A stretch of DNA of 64,000 nucleotides from Blautia sp. MSJ-9 (GCF_018919065.1 NZ_JAHLQG010000043.1:1-64000), one strand, 5' to 3'. Counted from the first letter of the stretch, positions 38,044 to 46,917 are shown. Notes: generated from the letters alone by a model not told the origin. Translations and numbers: made by a program.

Positions 38044-38757
38044 ATGGAAATGTTATCACTGGAAAAAGAACTGAAAGAGAATTCCTATCCTGGAAGAGGA
38101 ATTGTAATCGGACGTTCCGCAGACGGTAAGAAAGCAGTGACAGCTTATTTCATCATGGGCAGAAGCGAGAACAGCAGAAACAGAGTATTTGTAGAGGATG
38201 GTGAGGGAATCCGTACCCAGGCGTTTGATCCGTCCAAACTTACAGATCCGAGTCTGATCATCTATGCACCTGTACGTGTACTGGGAAACAAAACAATCGT
38301 AACTAACGGAGATCAGACAGATACCATTTATGAGGGAATGGATCATCAGCTTACTTTTGAGCAGTCCTTAAGAAGCAGAGAATTCGAGCCGGACGGTCCG
38401 AACTATACACCTCGTATCTCCGGTGTTATGCACGTAGAGAACGGAAAATTCAACTATGCAATGTCAATTCTCAAGAGCAACAACGGAAATCCGGATGCAT
38501 GTAACAGATACACATTTGCATACGAGAATGCCATTGCAGGAGAGGGACATTTCATCCATACTTATAAATGTGACGGAAATCCACTTCCAAGCTTTGAAGG
38601 CGAACCGAAACTGGTAGCAATTCCGGATGATATGGATGAGTTTGCAGAACTTCTCTGGAACAGCCTGAACGAAGATAACAAAGTATCTCTGTTTGTGAGA
38701 TATATTGATATTGAGACTGGTAAGTACGAAAGTAAGATCATTAATAAAAATAAATAA
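38044..38757 (+). CDS. purO: PurO-type IMP cyclohydrolase
   Basis: 237 residues, resembling the single-domain IMP cyclohydrolase family first known from archaea (PurO), not the N-terminal domain of bacterial PurH. Closes FAICAR to IMP, the last step of purine synthesis. Family-like segments: YPGRGIVIGRSADGKKAVTAYFIMGRSENSRNRVF (about 15-49), ITNGDQTDTIY equivalent, and YTPRISG. AAAGGAG site before the ATG. First gene behind the ZTP riboswitch, 177 bases before the transformylase gene that makes its substrate. Confidence 0.88.
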   Translation: MEMLSLEKELKENSYPGRGIVIGRSADGKKAVTAYFIMGRSENSRNRVFVEDGEGIRTQAFDPSKLTDPSLIIYAPVRVLGNKTIVTNGDQTDTIYEGMDHQLTFEQSLRSREFEPDGPNYTPRISGVMHVENGKFNYAMSILKSNNGNPDACNRYTFAYENAIAGEGHFIHTYKCDGNPLPSFEGEPKLVAIPDDMDEFAELLWNSLNEDNKVSLFVRYIDIETGKYESKIINKNK

Positions 38758-38934
38758 CAGTCAGTCACGGAGTCAGTTACTGAATCGTGTTATTGTGCAC
38801 AGAATGAATAGTAGCCTGAACACAGATAATATGCGCAGATTACCGTGAACAGAAGACAATGCTTTTGCAGTAAAGGATTATTTACAGAAATCAATTTTGG
38901 AATATTTATTTCGTTCATACGGAGGATTAATACA

Positions 38935-40119
38935 ATGAAAGAATTCGAATTAAAATATGGCTGTAACCCGAATCAGAAACCTGCTAAAATTTATATGGCA
39001 GATGGTTCTGAACTTCCGATCAAAGTGCTTTCCGGAAGACCAGGATATATCAATTTCCTGGATGCATTTAATGGATGGCAGCTGGTAACAAACCTGAAAA
39101 AAGCAACAGGACTTCCAGCAGCTACATCTTTTAAACATGTATCTCCGGCAGGTGCAGCAGTAGGGCTTCCACTGACAGAGACACTGGCAAAAATTTACTG
39201 GGTTAATGATATGGACTGGAAGAATTTTTCTCCATTGGCATGTGCTTATGCGAGAGCCCGTGGTGCAGACAGAATGTCTTCTTTCGGTGATTTCATTTCT
39301 CTTTCTGATGTTTGTGATAAAGATACAGCACTTCTCATCAAGAGAGAAGTATCTGATGGTGTCATCGCACCTGGATATACAGAGGAAGCACTGGAAATTC
39401 TGAAACAGAAGAAAAAGGGCAACTACAATGTTATCCAGATTGATGAGAATTATGTACCGGCTCCGCTGGAGCATAAAGAGGTATTTGGAGTAACTTTCGA
39501 ACAGGGACGTCAGGAACTTGTCATTGACGATGAAATGCTTTCCAATATCGTGACTGAGAATAAAGAACTTACAGAGGAAGCAAAGCGTGACATGAAGATT
39601 TCTCTGATCATTCTGAAATATACACAGTCCAACTCTGTATGCTTCGTAAAAGATGGACAGGCTATCGGTGTTGGTGCAGGACAGCAGTCACGTGTACATT
39701 GTACAAGACTTGCAGGACAGAAGGCAGACAACTGGTTCCTTCGCCAGTGCCCGAAAGTGCTGAATCTGCCATTTAAGGACAGCATTTCCCGTGCAGAGCG
39801 TGACAATGCCATTGATGTTTATATCGGGGATGAATATATGGATGTACTTGCTGATGGTATGTGGGAGAAAACTTTCACAGAGAAACCGGAAGTATTTACA
39901 AAAGAAGAGAAACGTGCATGGCTGGATCAGATGACAGATGTTACTCTTGGATCTGATGCGTTCTTCCCGTTCAGTGATAATATTGAACGTGCGCATAAGA
40001 GTGGTGTAAAATATATTGCTCAGCCGGGTGGATCTGTGCGTGATGCGGATGTAATTGATACATGTAATAAATATGGAATGGCAATGAGCTTTACTGGAAT
40101 TAGATTATTCCATCACTAA
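38935..40119 (+). CDS. purH: AICAR transformylase, stand-alone (PurH C-terminal-domain type)
   Basis: The start at 38935 (MKEFELKYG, 394 residues) is supported by GGAGG; the frame to 38845 has no site and no conserved sequence. The protein corresponds to the formyltransferase domain only: YGCNPNQKPA, SFKHVSPAGAAVG with the catalytic Lys-His, SNSVCFVKDGQAIGVGAGQQSRVHC, and SDAFFPFSDNIERAHKSGVKYIAQPGGSVRD. Transfers formyl from 10-formyl-tetrahydrofolate to AICAR (ZMP). With PurO it replaces the usual fused PurH, and both are under the ZTP riboswitch. Confidence 0.92.
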   Translation: MKEFELKYGCNPNQKPAKIYMADGSELPIKVLSGRPGYINFLDAFNGWQLVTNLKKATGLPAATSFKHVSPAGAAVGLPLTETLAKIYWVNDMDWKNFSPLACAYARARGADRMSSFGDFISLSDVCDKDTALLIKREVSDGVIAPGYTEEALEILKQKKKGNYNVIQIDENYVPAPLEHKEVFGVTFEQGRQELVIDDEMLSNIVTENKELTEEAKRDMKISLIILKYTQSNSVCFVKDGQAIGVGAGQQSRVHCTRLAGQKADNWFLRQCPKVLNLPFKDSISRAERDNAIDVYIGDEYMDVLADGMWEKTFTEKPEVFTKEEKRAWLDQMTDVTLGSDAFFPFSDNIERAHKSGVKYIAQPGGSVRDADVIDTCNKYGMAMSFTGIRLFHH

Positions 40120-40135
40120 GAAATATAAAAGGGAC

Positions 40136-40236
40136 GTGCGAGACAAATAAAGATCGTGGGTGTGGTTTCGGAGTTTAAGAAAAAAAATTTTCTAAAACTT
40201 ATGCAAATGCGCCCACGATCTTTATTTGTCTTGCAC
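40136..40236. repeat. Long perfect-arm hairpin after purH
   Basis: GACAAATAAAGATCGTGGG (40142-40160) is exactly mirrored by CCCACGATCTTTATTTGTC (40212-40230), and GTGCG/TTGCAC lengthen the arms. The loop contains a second palindrome (AGTTTAAGAAAA/TTTTCTAAAACT). Too long and without a T-run for an ordinary terminator; looks like a miniature inverted-repeat element. The rest of the 40120-40694 gap holds tRNA-Gly and AT-rich sequence. Confidence 0.8.
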
Positions 40237-40346
40237 TGGTATTGAAGATGGGAGATAGTGAATAATATAAGAGGTACTATAAGAAATAATGTAAGAACCT
40301 GGTAGATGATAAAATAAAAAGAACCAGCAACAGCTGATTCTCTAAG

Positions 40347-40419
40347 AGCGATAGACGGGGCTCGAACCCGCGGTCTCGACCTTGGCAAGGTCGCGCGTTA
40401 CCAACTACGCCACTATCGC
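40347..40419 (-). tRNA. tRNA-Gly (GCC)
   Basis: 73-nt cloverleaf on the reverse strand: acceptor GCGATAG/CTATCGC (7 bp), D arm with AGTTGGTAA, anticodon arm CGACC-TTGCCAA-GGTCG (anticodon GCC), T arm GCGGG-TTCGAGC-CCCGT. CCA is not encoded. Confidence 0.97.
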
Positions 40420-40694
40420 ATTTATTATTTTTTGCTGAAACAGTTACCTCAGCGACAAAATATATACTACTATAAAAAGTTCTTTTTGTCAAATGTTTTT
40501 TTCACTTTTTTATAAAATTTCAAATATATATTTTTCTTTGCGTATCAGAGAATATAAAATCTGAACATTTCGTGAAGTCTGAAGAAGGAAAATTGCAAAA
40601 CATCAGGGGCTGTGCTATGATTAACAAATGCAAAGAAGTTCCTGTGTAAATAGTGGACAGGAATGAAAAGCAATAAAGGAGATGAAATTTAGTC

Positions 40695-41789
40695 ATGAAG
40701 AAAAGACTGATGATGCTGACGCTTTGTTTTTCACTGATGGTTCCGACTACGGTATCAGCGAATATCCTTGATTATGAGGGAACGATCAATGCGTATAAGC
40801 AGGACAATAAAACTCCACAGATTTTTGAAATTGATGATGGCAACGGTAAGAAGGTGACTGCAGTTGCCAAGGCAGATACAGTTTCTATATCCATCAAGTA
40901 TACATATATAAGATCTAATCCGGGAAAGGATGCCGGAAAATTAAAGAAAGTATATCTCGGAACAAATGTGGAGCGTGTTGCTGTATGTGATAATGGCTGG
41001 AGCAAGGTAACTTACGAGTACAAGAATAAAAAGGGAGCACAGAAGATCATCGGGTATGTCAGAACAAAGAATATCAATGACAGTGACCAGGTGAAAACTG
41101 CAAAGGGTACTTTTACAGCATTAAAAGACAGTGACATTCTGGATTATCCGGGTAAGAAAGATGGAGAGGTAGTAGGTGAGGTTATCCAGGAGGATGAGAT
41201 CAAACGTCTTGCTACGGTAAATGATATCTGGAGTCAGATTTCCTATAAAAATGATGCGGGAAAGAATACGATCGGATATATTCCTACCAATGTGCTGGAG
41301 AATGTGACAGATACGCAGGAGAGTGAAGAGGAAACGAAGATTGCAGAAGTTGATGGTCAGGAAGCAGGAGTGATCCATAAGAGTGAAGGCAAAGGGGTAT
41401 TTGCGGATGCTGTAGAAGGTGTGACTGCAGATAAGGGAGAAGCTGTTAATGGAGTACAGATCGGTACTCCGGTTGCAGTATCTTCTGATGCAACTTTGAA
41501 GCCGCTGGGAACATTTAAGATCACACATTACTGTCCTTGCAGTATCTGCTGTGGTCCATGGGCAAATGGTGTTACAGCGTCTGGTGTGACTGCGACAACC
41601 AATCATACGATTGCAGTAGATCCGTCTCAGATTCCATATGGATCAAAAGTCGTAATCAATGGACAGGTTTACGTTGCAGAGGATTGTGGTGGTGCGATCA
41701 AGCAGAATTGTATCGATATTTACGTTGCGACTCACCAGGAAGGCGAAGATAAGGGCGTATATTATACAGATGTATATTTACTTCAGTAA
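40695..41789 (+). CDS. Secreted SH3b-3D domain cell-wall protein
   Basis: 364 residues. Signal peptide at 1-22 (cleavage after VSA). Two bacterial SH3-like segments follow (about 55-130 with YTYIRSNPGKDAGKLKKVY, and about 135-205), then an acidic linker, then a C-terminal 3D domain (about 270-364). The three Asp that name it are in IAVDPSQIPYGS, VAEDCGGAIK and CIDIYVAT. Similar domains occur in YocH, YabE and resuscitation-factor-like proteins and have an MltA-like fold, so peptidoglycan cleavage is likely. AAAGGAG site before the ATG; monocistronic. Confidence 0.85.
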   Translation: MKKRLMMLTLCFSLMVPTTVSANILDYEGTINAYKQDNKTPQIFEIDDGNGKKVTAVAKADTVSISIKYTYIRSNPGKDAGKLKKVYLGTNVERVAVCDNGWSKVTYEYKNKKGAQKIIGYVRTKNINDSDQVKTAKGTFTALKDSDILDYPGKKDGEVVGEVIQEDEIKRLATVNDIWSQISYKNDAGKNTIGYIPTNVLENVTDTQESEEETKIAEVDGQEAGVIHKSEGKGVFADAVEGVTADKGEAVNGVQIGTPVAVSSDATLKPLGTFKITHYCPCSICCGPWANGVTASGVTATTNHTIAVDPSQIPYGSKVVINGQVYVAEDCGGAIKQNCIDIYVATHQEGEDKGVYYTDVYLLQ

Positions 41790-41811
41790 AACTGAAAAAC
41801 AGACAACATAG

Positions 41812-41851
41812 AAAATCCGACAGGAGCATTCTCACTTCTGTCGGATTTTTT
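41812..41851. terminator. Bidirectional terminator between convergent genes
   Basis: AAAATCCGACAG (41812-41823) with CTGTCGGATTTT (41838-41849), flanked by A and T runs. Serves the 3D protein gene (forward) and probably metY (reverse). Confidence 0.85.
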
Positions 41852-41911
41852 ATGTTGATCAAACGTTTTTAGCAGTCAGAGAAATTTGCTTGAAGAACTC
41901 TCTCTTGCGTA

Positions 41912-43195
41912 TTATGCGTTTTTCAGTGCCTGTTCAATATCAGCAATAATGTCTTCTACGTTTTCAATACCAACGGAGAGACGGATCATTCCAGGTGATA
42001 CACCGGCCTCTACAAGCTGTTCATCATTCATCTGACGATGGGTATGGCTTGCTGGATGCAGGATCATAGTCTTGGATGCAGCCACATGAGTAGCGATAGT
42101 AGCAAGTTTTAAGCTGTCCATAAATCGTACCGCAGCTTCTCTGCCACCTGTCAGTTCAAAAGAAATAACACCACATGTTCTGCCACTGTTCATGTATTTC
42201 TGAGCTAGTGGATAATATTTGTCATCCGGAAGTCCGGCATAGTTTACGTGAGATACCTTTTCGTGGGCATTCAGGAACTCTGCGATTTTCTGTGCGTTAT
42301 AGCAGTGGCGCTCTACACGAAGCGGAAGGGTTTCCAGCCCGAGATTCAGCAGGAAGCAGTTTGTTGGAGAAGGAATGGAACCCAGATCACGCATCAGCTG
42401 AGAAGTTGCCTTTGTAATGTAGGCTTTTTTTCCAAACTGTTTGGTGTAGACAACGCCGTGATAAGATTCATCCGGTTCTGTCAGACCATGATATTTGTGT
42501 CCATAGGCATCCCAGTCAAAGTTACCACTGTCAACGATGGCGCCGCCGACCTGTACAGCATGTCCGTCCATATATTTGGTTGTGGAATGGGTAACGATAT
42601 CTGCACCCCATTCAAAAGGACGACAGTTTACAGGGGTTGCGAAGGTATTATCTACGATAAGCGGAACTTCATGCTCATGAGCAACCTTTGCGAATTTCTC
42701 GATATCCAGAATTACCAGTGCAGGGTTTGCAATGGTTTCTGCAAAAAGTACTTTGGTGTTCGGACGGAATGCAGCAGCGATTTCTTCAGGTGTTGCATCT
42801 GTGTCAACAAAGGTACAGTCAATACCGAGTTTCTTAAATGTAACAGCAAGGAGATTGAACGTTCCTCCGTAAATAGTGGAAGCTGCGACAACGTGGTCAC
42901 CTGCTTCGCAGATATTGAAGACGGCATAGAAGTTAGCTGCCTGTCCGGAGGAGGTAAGAATTGCGGCAACACCGCCCTCCAGATCAGCAATTTTTGCTGC
43001 TACAGCATCGTTGGTCGGGTTCTGCAGACGGGTATAGAAATATCCTTCTGCCTTCAGATCAAAGAGCTGGCCCATTTCATCAGTGGTATCATATTTATAA
43101 GTGGTACTCTGATAAACCGGGAGTGCACATGGTTCCCCCTTAGATGGAGTGTAACCGGAATGGAGACATTTAGTCTCGAGTTTGAAGTCACTCAT
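41912..43195 (-). CDS. metY: O-acetylhomoserine sulfhydrylase
   Basis: 427-residue PLP enzyme of the Cys/Met-metabolism family; makes homocysteine from O-acetylhomoserine and sulfide. The Schiff-base lysine is K207 in THSTTKYMDGHA; the cofactor-binding TSSGQAANFY (81-90) and YTRLQNPTNDA (54-64) are present, and VRLSVGIE closes the C-terminus. The longer length (about 425-430) and the insert around 215-245 fit MetY rather than cystathionine gamma-synthase or beta-lyase. GAAAGGAA site. No SAM riboswitch or T-box recognised upstream. Confidence 0.93.
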   Translation of the reverse strand: MSDFKLETKCLHSGYTPSKGEPCALPVYQSTTYKYDTTDEMGQLFDLKAEGYFYTRLQNPTNDAVAAKIADLEGGVAAILTSSGQAANFYAVFNICEAGDHVVAASTIYGGTFNLLAVTFKKLGIDCTFVDTDATPEEIAAAFRPNTKVLFAETIANPALVILDIEKFAKVAHEHEVPLIVDNTFATPVNCRPFEWGADIVTHSTTKYMDGHAVQVGGAIVDSGNFDWDAYGHKYHGLTEPDESYHGVVYTKQFGKKAYITKATSQLMRDLGSIPSPTNCFLLNLGLETLPLRVERHCYNAQKIAEFLNAHEKVSHVNYAGLPDDKYYPLAQKYMNSGRTCGVISFELTGGREAAVRFMDSLKLATIATHVAASKTMILHPASHTHRQMNDEQLVEAGVSPGMIRLSVGIENVEDIIADIEQALKNA

Positions 43196-43398
43196 GAGAT
43201 AGTTTCCTTTCTTATGTTAAATGTTGCTTCAATAAAACGTTGTATTAATATTGGGAAAATATTGATGATATTGATACAAAATTTCATGATAGCCATAAAA
43301 AGATTATAACGCTGAAAATTAGAGAAGACAACAAAAAAGATAATAAAAAATGCCCAGGCTTTTTCTAACCAGTCATGAGATAAAAGATAACAAAAAAA

Positions 43399-43471
<73 letters not shown>

Positions 43472-43570
43472 ATTTGGTATGTGATATGTTCACCACGAGT
43501 TTTATAATAGCATATAGATTGTTTGAATGCAAGCAAAAATTTAAAATTTTGCGAAAAAAGAGAAAATGGT

Positions 43571-43715
43571 GTTACTGTTCACAGGTAATATCCCGCGAGG
43601 TGTTTTGTGTGAGCGAAGGTCACAGAAAACCCGAGACATACCGCGCGAATTTATGCGATTAGCATAAATTCTGTGCATCGCGAAGCGTGTTACTGGACAC
43701 GGAGTGAACAGTAAC
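43571..43715. repeat. Family A palindromic repeat, complete copy
   Basis: 145 bp bounded by exact 12-bp inverted repeats GTTACTGTTCAC (43571-43582) and GTGAACAGTAAC (43704-43715). Internal hairpins: GTTTTGTGTGA/TCACAGAAAAC with loop GCGAAGG (one mismatch), and GAATTTATGC/GCATAAATTC with loop GATTA. No ORF. It lies between tRNA-Phe and the alcohol dehydrogenase gene; near-identical to 1084-1222. Confidence 0.9.
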
Positions 43716-43734
43716 AAAATGGTGGAGATATACC

Positions 43735-44919
43735 TTATCTGGCCATAAGGTATATCTTTTCCATATCTTTCATATTGAGCTGTTTGAATACGCCAATGGT
43801 GCGGGTATCTTCAAAGCTGCATTTGAATGCAAGGTCATGGATTTCCTGCTCAGTGAGGTCAAGCCCCAGTTCATGTAAACTGGTTGGCATTTCCACGGAA
43901 CGGAAAAAGTTTTCCATTGCTTCAATTCCAGCGAGGGCTGTTTCTTTATAGTCGGTTCCACATGGGATATCGAATACGTTAGTTGCGAATTGCGCAAAAC
44001 GTTCCGGGTTTACTTCGTAAACGTAACGGGCCCAGCTTCCCCAGATGGCGGCGAGCCCGGCACCGTGGGTGACATCGTAGACGCCGCCAAGTTCATGCTC
44101 AAGCTGATGGCAGGCCCAGTCACCACCGCCTGTGCCACATCCGGTCAGGCCATTGTGGGAGAGGCTTCCGGCCCACATGATTTCTGCCCTGGCACTGTAG
44201 TTGTCTGGCTCTTTCATGAGAATGCGGGCATTGTAGATGACTGTCTGCATGAGAGATTCGCTGATACTGTCGGTAATCTCCATGGTTTCAATATTTACGA
44301 AGTAGCGTTCCATGGTGTGCATAAGGATATCTACACAGCCGCTTTCTGTCTGATACTGAGGGAGTGTGTATGTGAGGCGTGGATTTAAGATGGCAAATCT
44401 GGGTCTGCAGTAATCAGTTTTTGCGCAGCCTCGTTTTTCTTTGGTTTCTTCGTTCGTGATAACGCTGGAACTGCTCATTTCACTTCCGGAAGCTGCAATT
44501 GTGAGGACTACGCCGATAGGAAGGCAACCTACCGGAGTTGCCTTTTTCAGACAGAAATCCCATACATCTGTATCCGGGTTTGCAACGCCGTATCCGATTG
44601 CTTTGGAGGAATCGATAACACTTCCACCGCCTACAGCCAGGATGAAATCTACATTTTCTTTTTTACATAAATTAATTCCTTCATAGACTTTTGAAAGATG
44701 TGGATTAGGTACAACGCCGCCCAGAGTAACATATTCAAGTCCAGCTTCTTTCAGATTAGCAGAAATCTCACTGATCAGCCCGGAACGTACAGCACTTTGA
44801 CCGCCATAGTGGATCAGCACTTTTTTTGCTCCATATTCTTTCAGCAGAGAACCTGCCTGAAGGTGGGTATCTTTTCCAAAGATGACGCGGGTTGGTGTAT
44901 AATATTCAAAATTTCTCAT
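43735..44919 (-). CDS. Iron-containing alcohol dehydrogenase (butanol dehydrogenase-like)
   Basis: 394-residue group III alcohol dehydrogenase. NAD(P)-binding GGGS at 97-100; metal ligands D197 and H201 (CVDILMHTMERYF), H271 and H285 (HQLEHELGGVYDVTHGAG). The overall pattern, starting NFEYYTPTRVIFGKD, is that of the BdhA/YugJ group that reduces short-chain aldehydes to alcohols in fermentation; the true substrate cannot be told. GGAGG precedes the ATG. Monocistronic; the 3' end adjoins the family A repeat. Confidence 0.9.
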   Translation of the reverse strand: MRNFEYYTPTRVIFGKDTHLQAGSLLKEYGAKKVLIHYGGQSAVRSGLISEISANLKEAGLEYVTLGGVVPNPHLSKVYEGINLCKKENVDFILAVGGGSVIDSSKAIGYGVANPDTDVWDFCLKKATPVGCLPIGVVLTIAASGSEMSSSSVITNEETKEKRGCAKTDYCRPRFAILNPRLTYTLPQYQTESGCVDILMHTMERYFVNIETMEITDSISESLMQTVIYNARILMKEPDNYSARAEIMWAGSLSHNGLTGCGTGGGDWACHQLEHELGGVYDVTHGAGLAAIWGSWARYVYEVNPERFAQFATNVFDIPCGTDYKETALAGIEAMENFFRSVEMPTSLHELGLDLTEQEIHDLAFKCSFEDTRTIGVFKQLNMKDMEKIYLMAR

Positions 44920-45197
44920 AATATCTAAATTACCTCCGATGATTTAACAGACTGTCTGTTAGCTGTAATGCTATATAGATATGTAGGTTTCACAAACAGT
45001 AAGCTGGCAAACAGTACCAGTGAATAATGTTTCGTTTATAAGTACAATAGTTACTGGCCGTGTTTTGTTATTATCAGTGAAAACGGGGACAGTAACGTAC
45101 AATATTATTAAAGCAAATAATAGGAAAATAGTCAAAAAATAATAAAAAATTTAAAAATATATTAAAAGACAGGAAAAGAATGGCTGCGCTGAAATGT

Positions 45198-45268
45198 ATC
45201 TATAAATTTCTTCACAGATACCTATAATTTTCTACACACCTAAATTGGAAAGACAGAAATTTATAGAT
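45198..45268. promoter_or_regulatory. 14-bp inverted repeat upstream of the sugar-binding protein gene
   Basis: ATCTATAAATTTCT (45198-45211) and its exact inverse AGAAATTTATAGAT (45255-45268), with a second interleaved pair AATTTTCT / AGAAAATT. A -10-like TATGAT follows further downstream. Candidate operator for the YesN-like regulator at 50762 or another factor. The remainder of the 444-base gap holds a family A-like tip (GTTACTGG...CAGTAAC near 45048-45095) and AT-rich sequence. Confidence 0.5.
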
Positions 45269-45363
45269 TTTGGACAGAAAATTTTATGGGCATTATGCGA
45301 ACGAAATGATATGATAAATACACTTAAATATACAAAGTGAACAAAAAAAGGAGGAAATAAGAA

Positions 45364-46731
45364 ATGAAGAAAAGAATGTACAAGATTATGGCACTTGCCA
45401 TGACAGCAGCTATGGTGGTACCTATGGCAGCACAGACAACTGCATTTGCAGCTGACGACAAAGAAATTACTTACTGGAACATCGCGGTAGAGAGCCCGGA
45501 CAAAGATATTGTTACCGCAGCAGTAGATAAGTTCAACAAAGAAACAGAGTCAGGCTACACAGTAAATCAGGTATCCATCCAGAACGATACATACAAAGAA
45601 AAACTTGTTATCGCTATGAGCTCTGGTGAATGCCCTGATATGTACTCAAGCTGGTCAGGTGGCCCAATGTACGAATACATTGATTCCGGATTTGCTCAGC
45701 CGATTGATGATCTTCTTGATCAGTCTGATATCAAAGATAAACTTCTGGATGCAGCTATCGAGCAGGGAAGCTACAACGGACATGTATATGCAATCCCATA
45801 TCTGAACGTATCACTGGCTGGTATCTTCTACAATAAAGAGATGTTTGAACAGTACGGACTGGAAGAGCCGAAAACATTAGCAGATCTGGAGAACATCTGT
45901 GCAACATTAAAAGAGAACGGAATCACACCATTTGCACTTGCTAACGGATCTAAATGGACAGGTTCCATGTACTTTATGTCTCTGGCAGCTCGTTATGGCG
46001 GACTGGAACCATTCCAGAATGCAGTTGCAGGAACAGGCAAATTTACAGATGACTGCTTCATCAAAGCAGGTGAGAAGATTCAGGAGTGGGTTAACAACGG
46101 ATACTTCCCGGATGGTGTAAACTCCTTAAGCGAGGATGACGGACAGGCTAAGCAGTTAATGTATCAGGAAACAGCAGGTATGCTGCTCTGCGGATCATGG
46201 TATACAGGAACATTCCAGTCTGACAGTGAAGAATTCTATCAGAAGATCGGCTGGTTCCCATTCCCGGCAATCGACGGATCTGACGCTGATTCTACAATCC
46301 AGATCGGTACTGTAGGTGACCAGTTCATTTCCTTCAACTGCGAAGGCGACAAACTTGCAGCAGCATTCGAGTGTGCAGCAGACCACTTATCAGACGAAGT
46401 TGCTGATATCACATACTCCAACAACAAGATTGTTCCTGTAAAAGACGCAGGCGACCACATCACAGACCCTGTTGTACAGGAAATCTTTGATGCAGCTGAA
46501 AACGCATCCTCTATCCAGCTGTGGTATGATCAGTACCTGCCAACATCTGTTGCATCTGCACATCTTGATGGCTTACAGGAAGTATTTGGTCTGACAAAGA
46601 CTCCACAGGAAGCACAGGAAGAAATGCAGGCAGCTATGGATGAATATTTAAGCACTAAATCTGATTCCAGTGCAGCTGAGGACACAGAAGAAGCAGCAGA
46701 TGACGCAGCAGCAGAGGAAGATGCTGAATAA
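45364..46731 (+). CDS. ABC transporter sugar-binding protein (family 1 extracellular solute-binding)
   Basis: 455 residues. Signal peptide 1-30 (MKKRMYKIMALAM..., cleavage after AFA); there is no lipobox Cys, unlike most Gram-positive binding proteins. The mature part has the two-lobe pattern of the CUT1 family: EITYWNIAVESPDKDIV, CPDMYSSWSGGPMYEYIDSGFAQPIDDLLD, YAIPYLNVSLAGIFYNKEMFEQYGLEEPKTLADLE. The last 25 residues form a low-complexity Ala/Glu/Asp tail. Linked to two CUT1 permeases, GH3 and GH43, so xylo-oligosaccharide or a related beta-linked oligosaccharide is the likely ligand. AAAGGAGG site. Confidence 0.9.
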   Translation: MKKRMYKIMALAMTAAMVVPMAAQTTAFAADDKEITYWNIAVESPDKDIVTAAVDKFNKETESGYTVNQVSIQNDTYKEKLVIAMSSGECPDMYSSWSGGPMYEYIDSGFAQPIDDLLDQSDIKDKLLDAAIEQGSYNGHVYAIPYLNVSLAGIFYNKEMFEQYGLEEPKTLADLENICATLKENGITPFALANGSKWTGSMYFMSLAARYGGLEPFQNAVAGTGKFTDDCFIKAGEKIQEWVNNGYFPDGVNSLSEDDGQAKQLMYQETAGMLLCGSWYTGTFQSDSEEFYQKIGWFPFPAIDGSDADSTIQIGTVGDQFISFNCEGDKLAAAFECAADHLSDEVADITYSNNKIVPVKDAGDHITDPVVQEIFDAAENASSIQLWYDQYLPTSVASAHLDGLQEVFGLTKTPQEAQEEMQAAMDEYLSTKSDSSAAEDTEEAADDAAAEEDAE

Positions 46732-46779
46732 TCTTTTAAGGTAAAGCAGGCATTCATGCTGACCTGAGTAAGGTGAGAA

Positions 46780-46819
46780 AAGAAGGGTCTGCACATGTTA
46801 AAAGTGCAGACCCCTTCTT
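46780..46819 (+). terminator. Strong intercistronic hairpin after the binding-protein gene
   Basis: AAGAAGGGTCTGCAC (46780-46794) pairs with GTGCAGACCCCTTCTT (46804-46819), one extra C. The T-run is weak, so it may act as an mRNA-stabilising or attenuating hairpin that keeps binding protein above permease levels. Confidence 0.65.
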
Positions 46820-46872
46820 AATCTTAATATGATAGAAAATTATGTCGCTGAAGCGACCCGTCACAGGAGGGA

Positions 46873-46898
46873 AATCCTGTAAGCAGGATTTTTTTTTT
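46873..46898 (+). terminator. Intrinsic terminator between binding protein and permeases
   Basis: AATCCTG (46873-46879), loop TAAG, CAGGATT (46884-46890), then a run of T. Just upstream GTCGC-TGAA-GCGAC (46844-46857) forms a further hairpin. Together with 46780-46819 this suggests partial or regulated read-through. Confidence 0.65.
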
Positions 46899-46917
46899 GA
46901 AAAATATGTGAGCACAC

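Noticed and set aside
42248-43309. 353-codon forward ORF opposite metY
   Set aside because: It overlaps metY completely, its sequence is Cys/Phe-rich and unlike any family, and it runs into the metY upstream region without its own signals.
43196-43398. SAM riboswitch before metY
   Set aside because: No SAM-I or SAM-II core sequence on the reverse strand; the region is AT-rich and unstructured by eye.
45100-45363. Catabolite-repression (cre) site before the sugar-binding protein gene
   Set aside because: No stretch fits TGWAANCGNTNWCA closely enough to claim.
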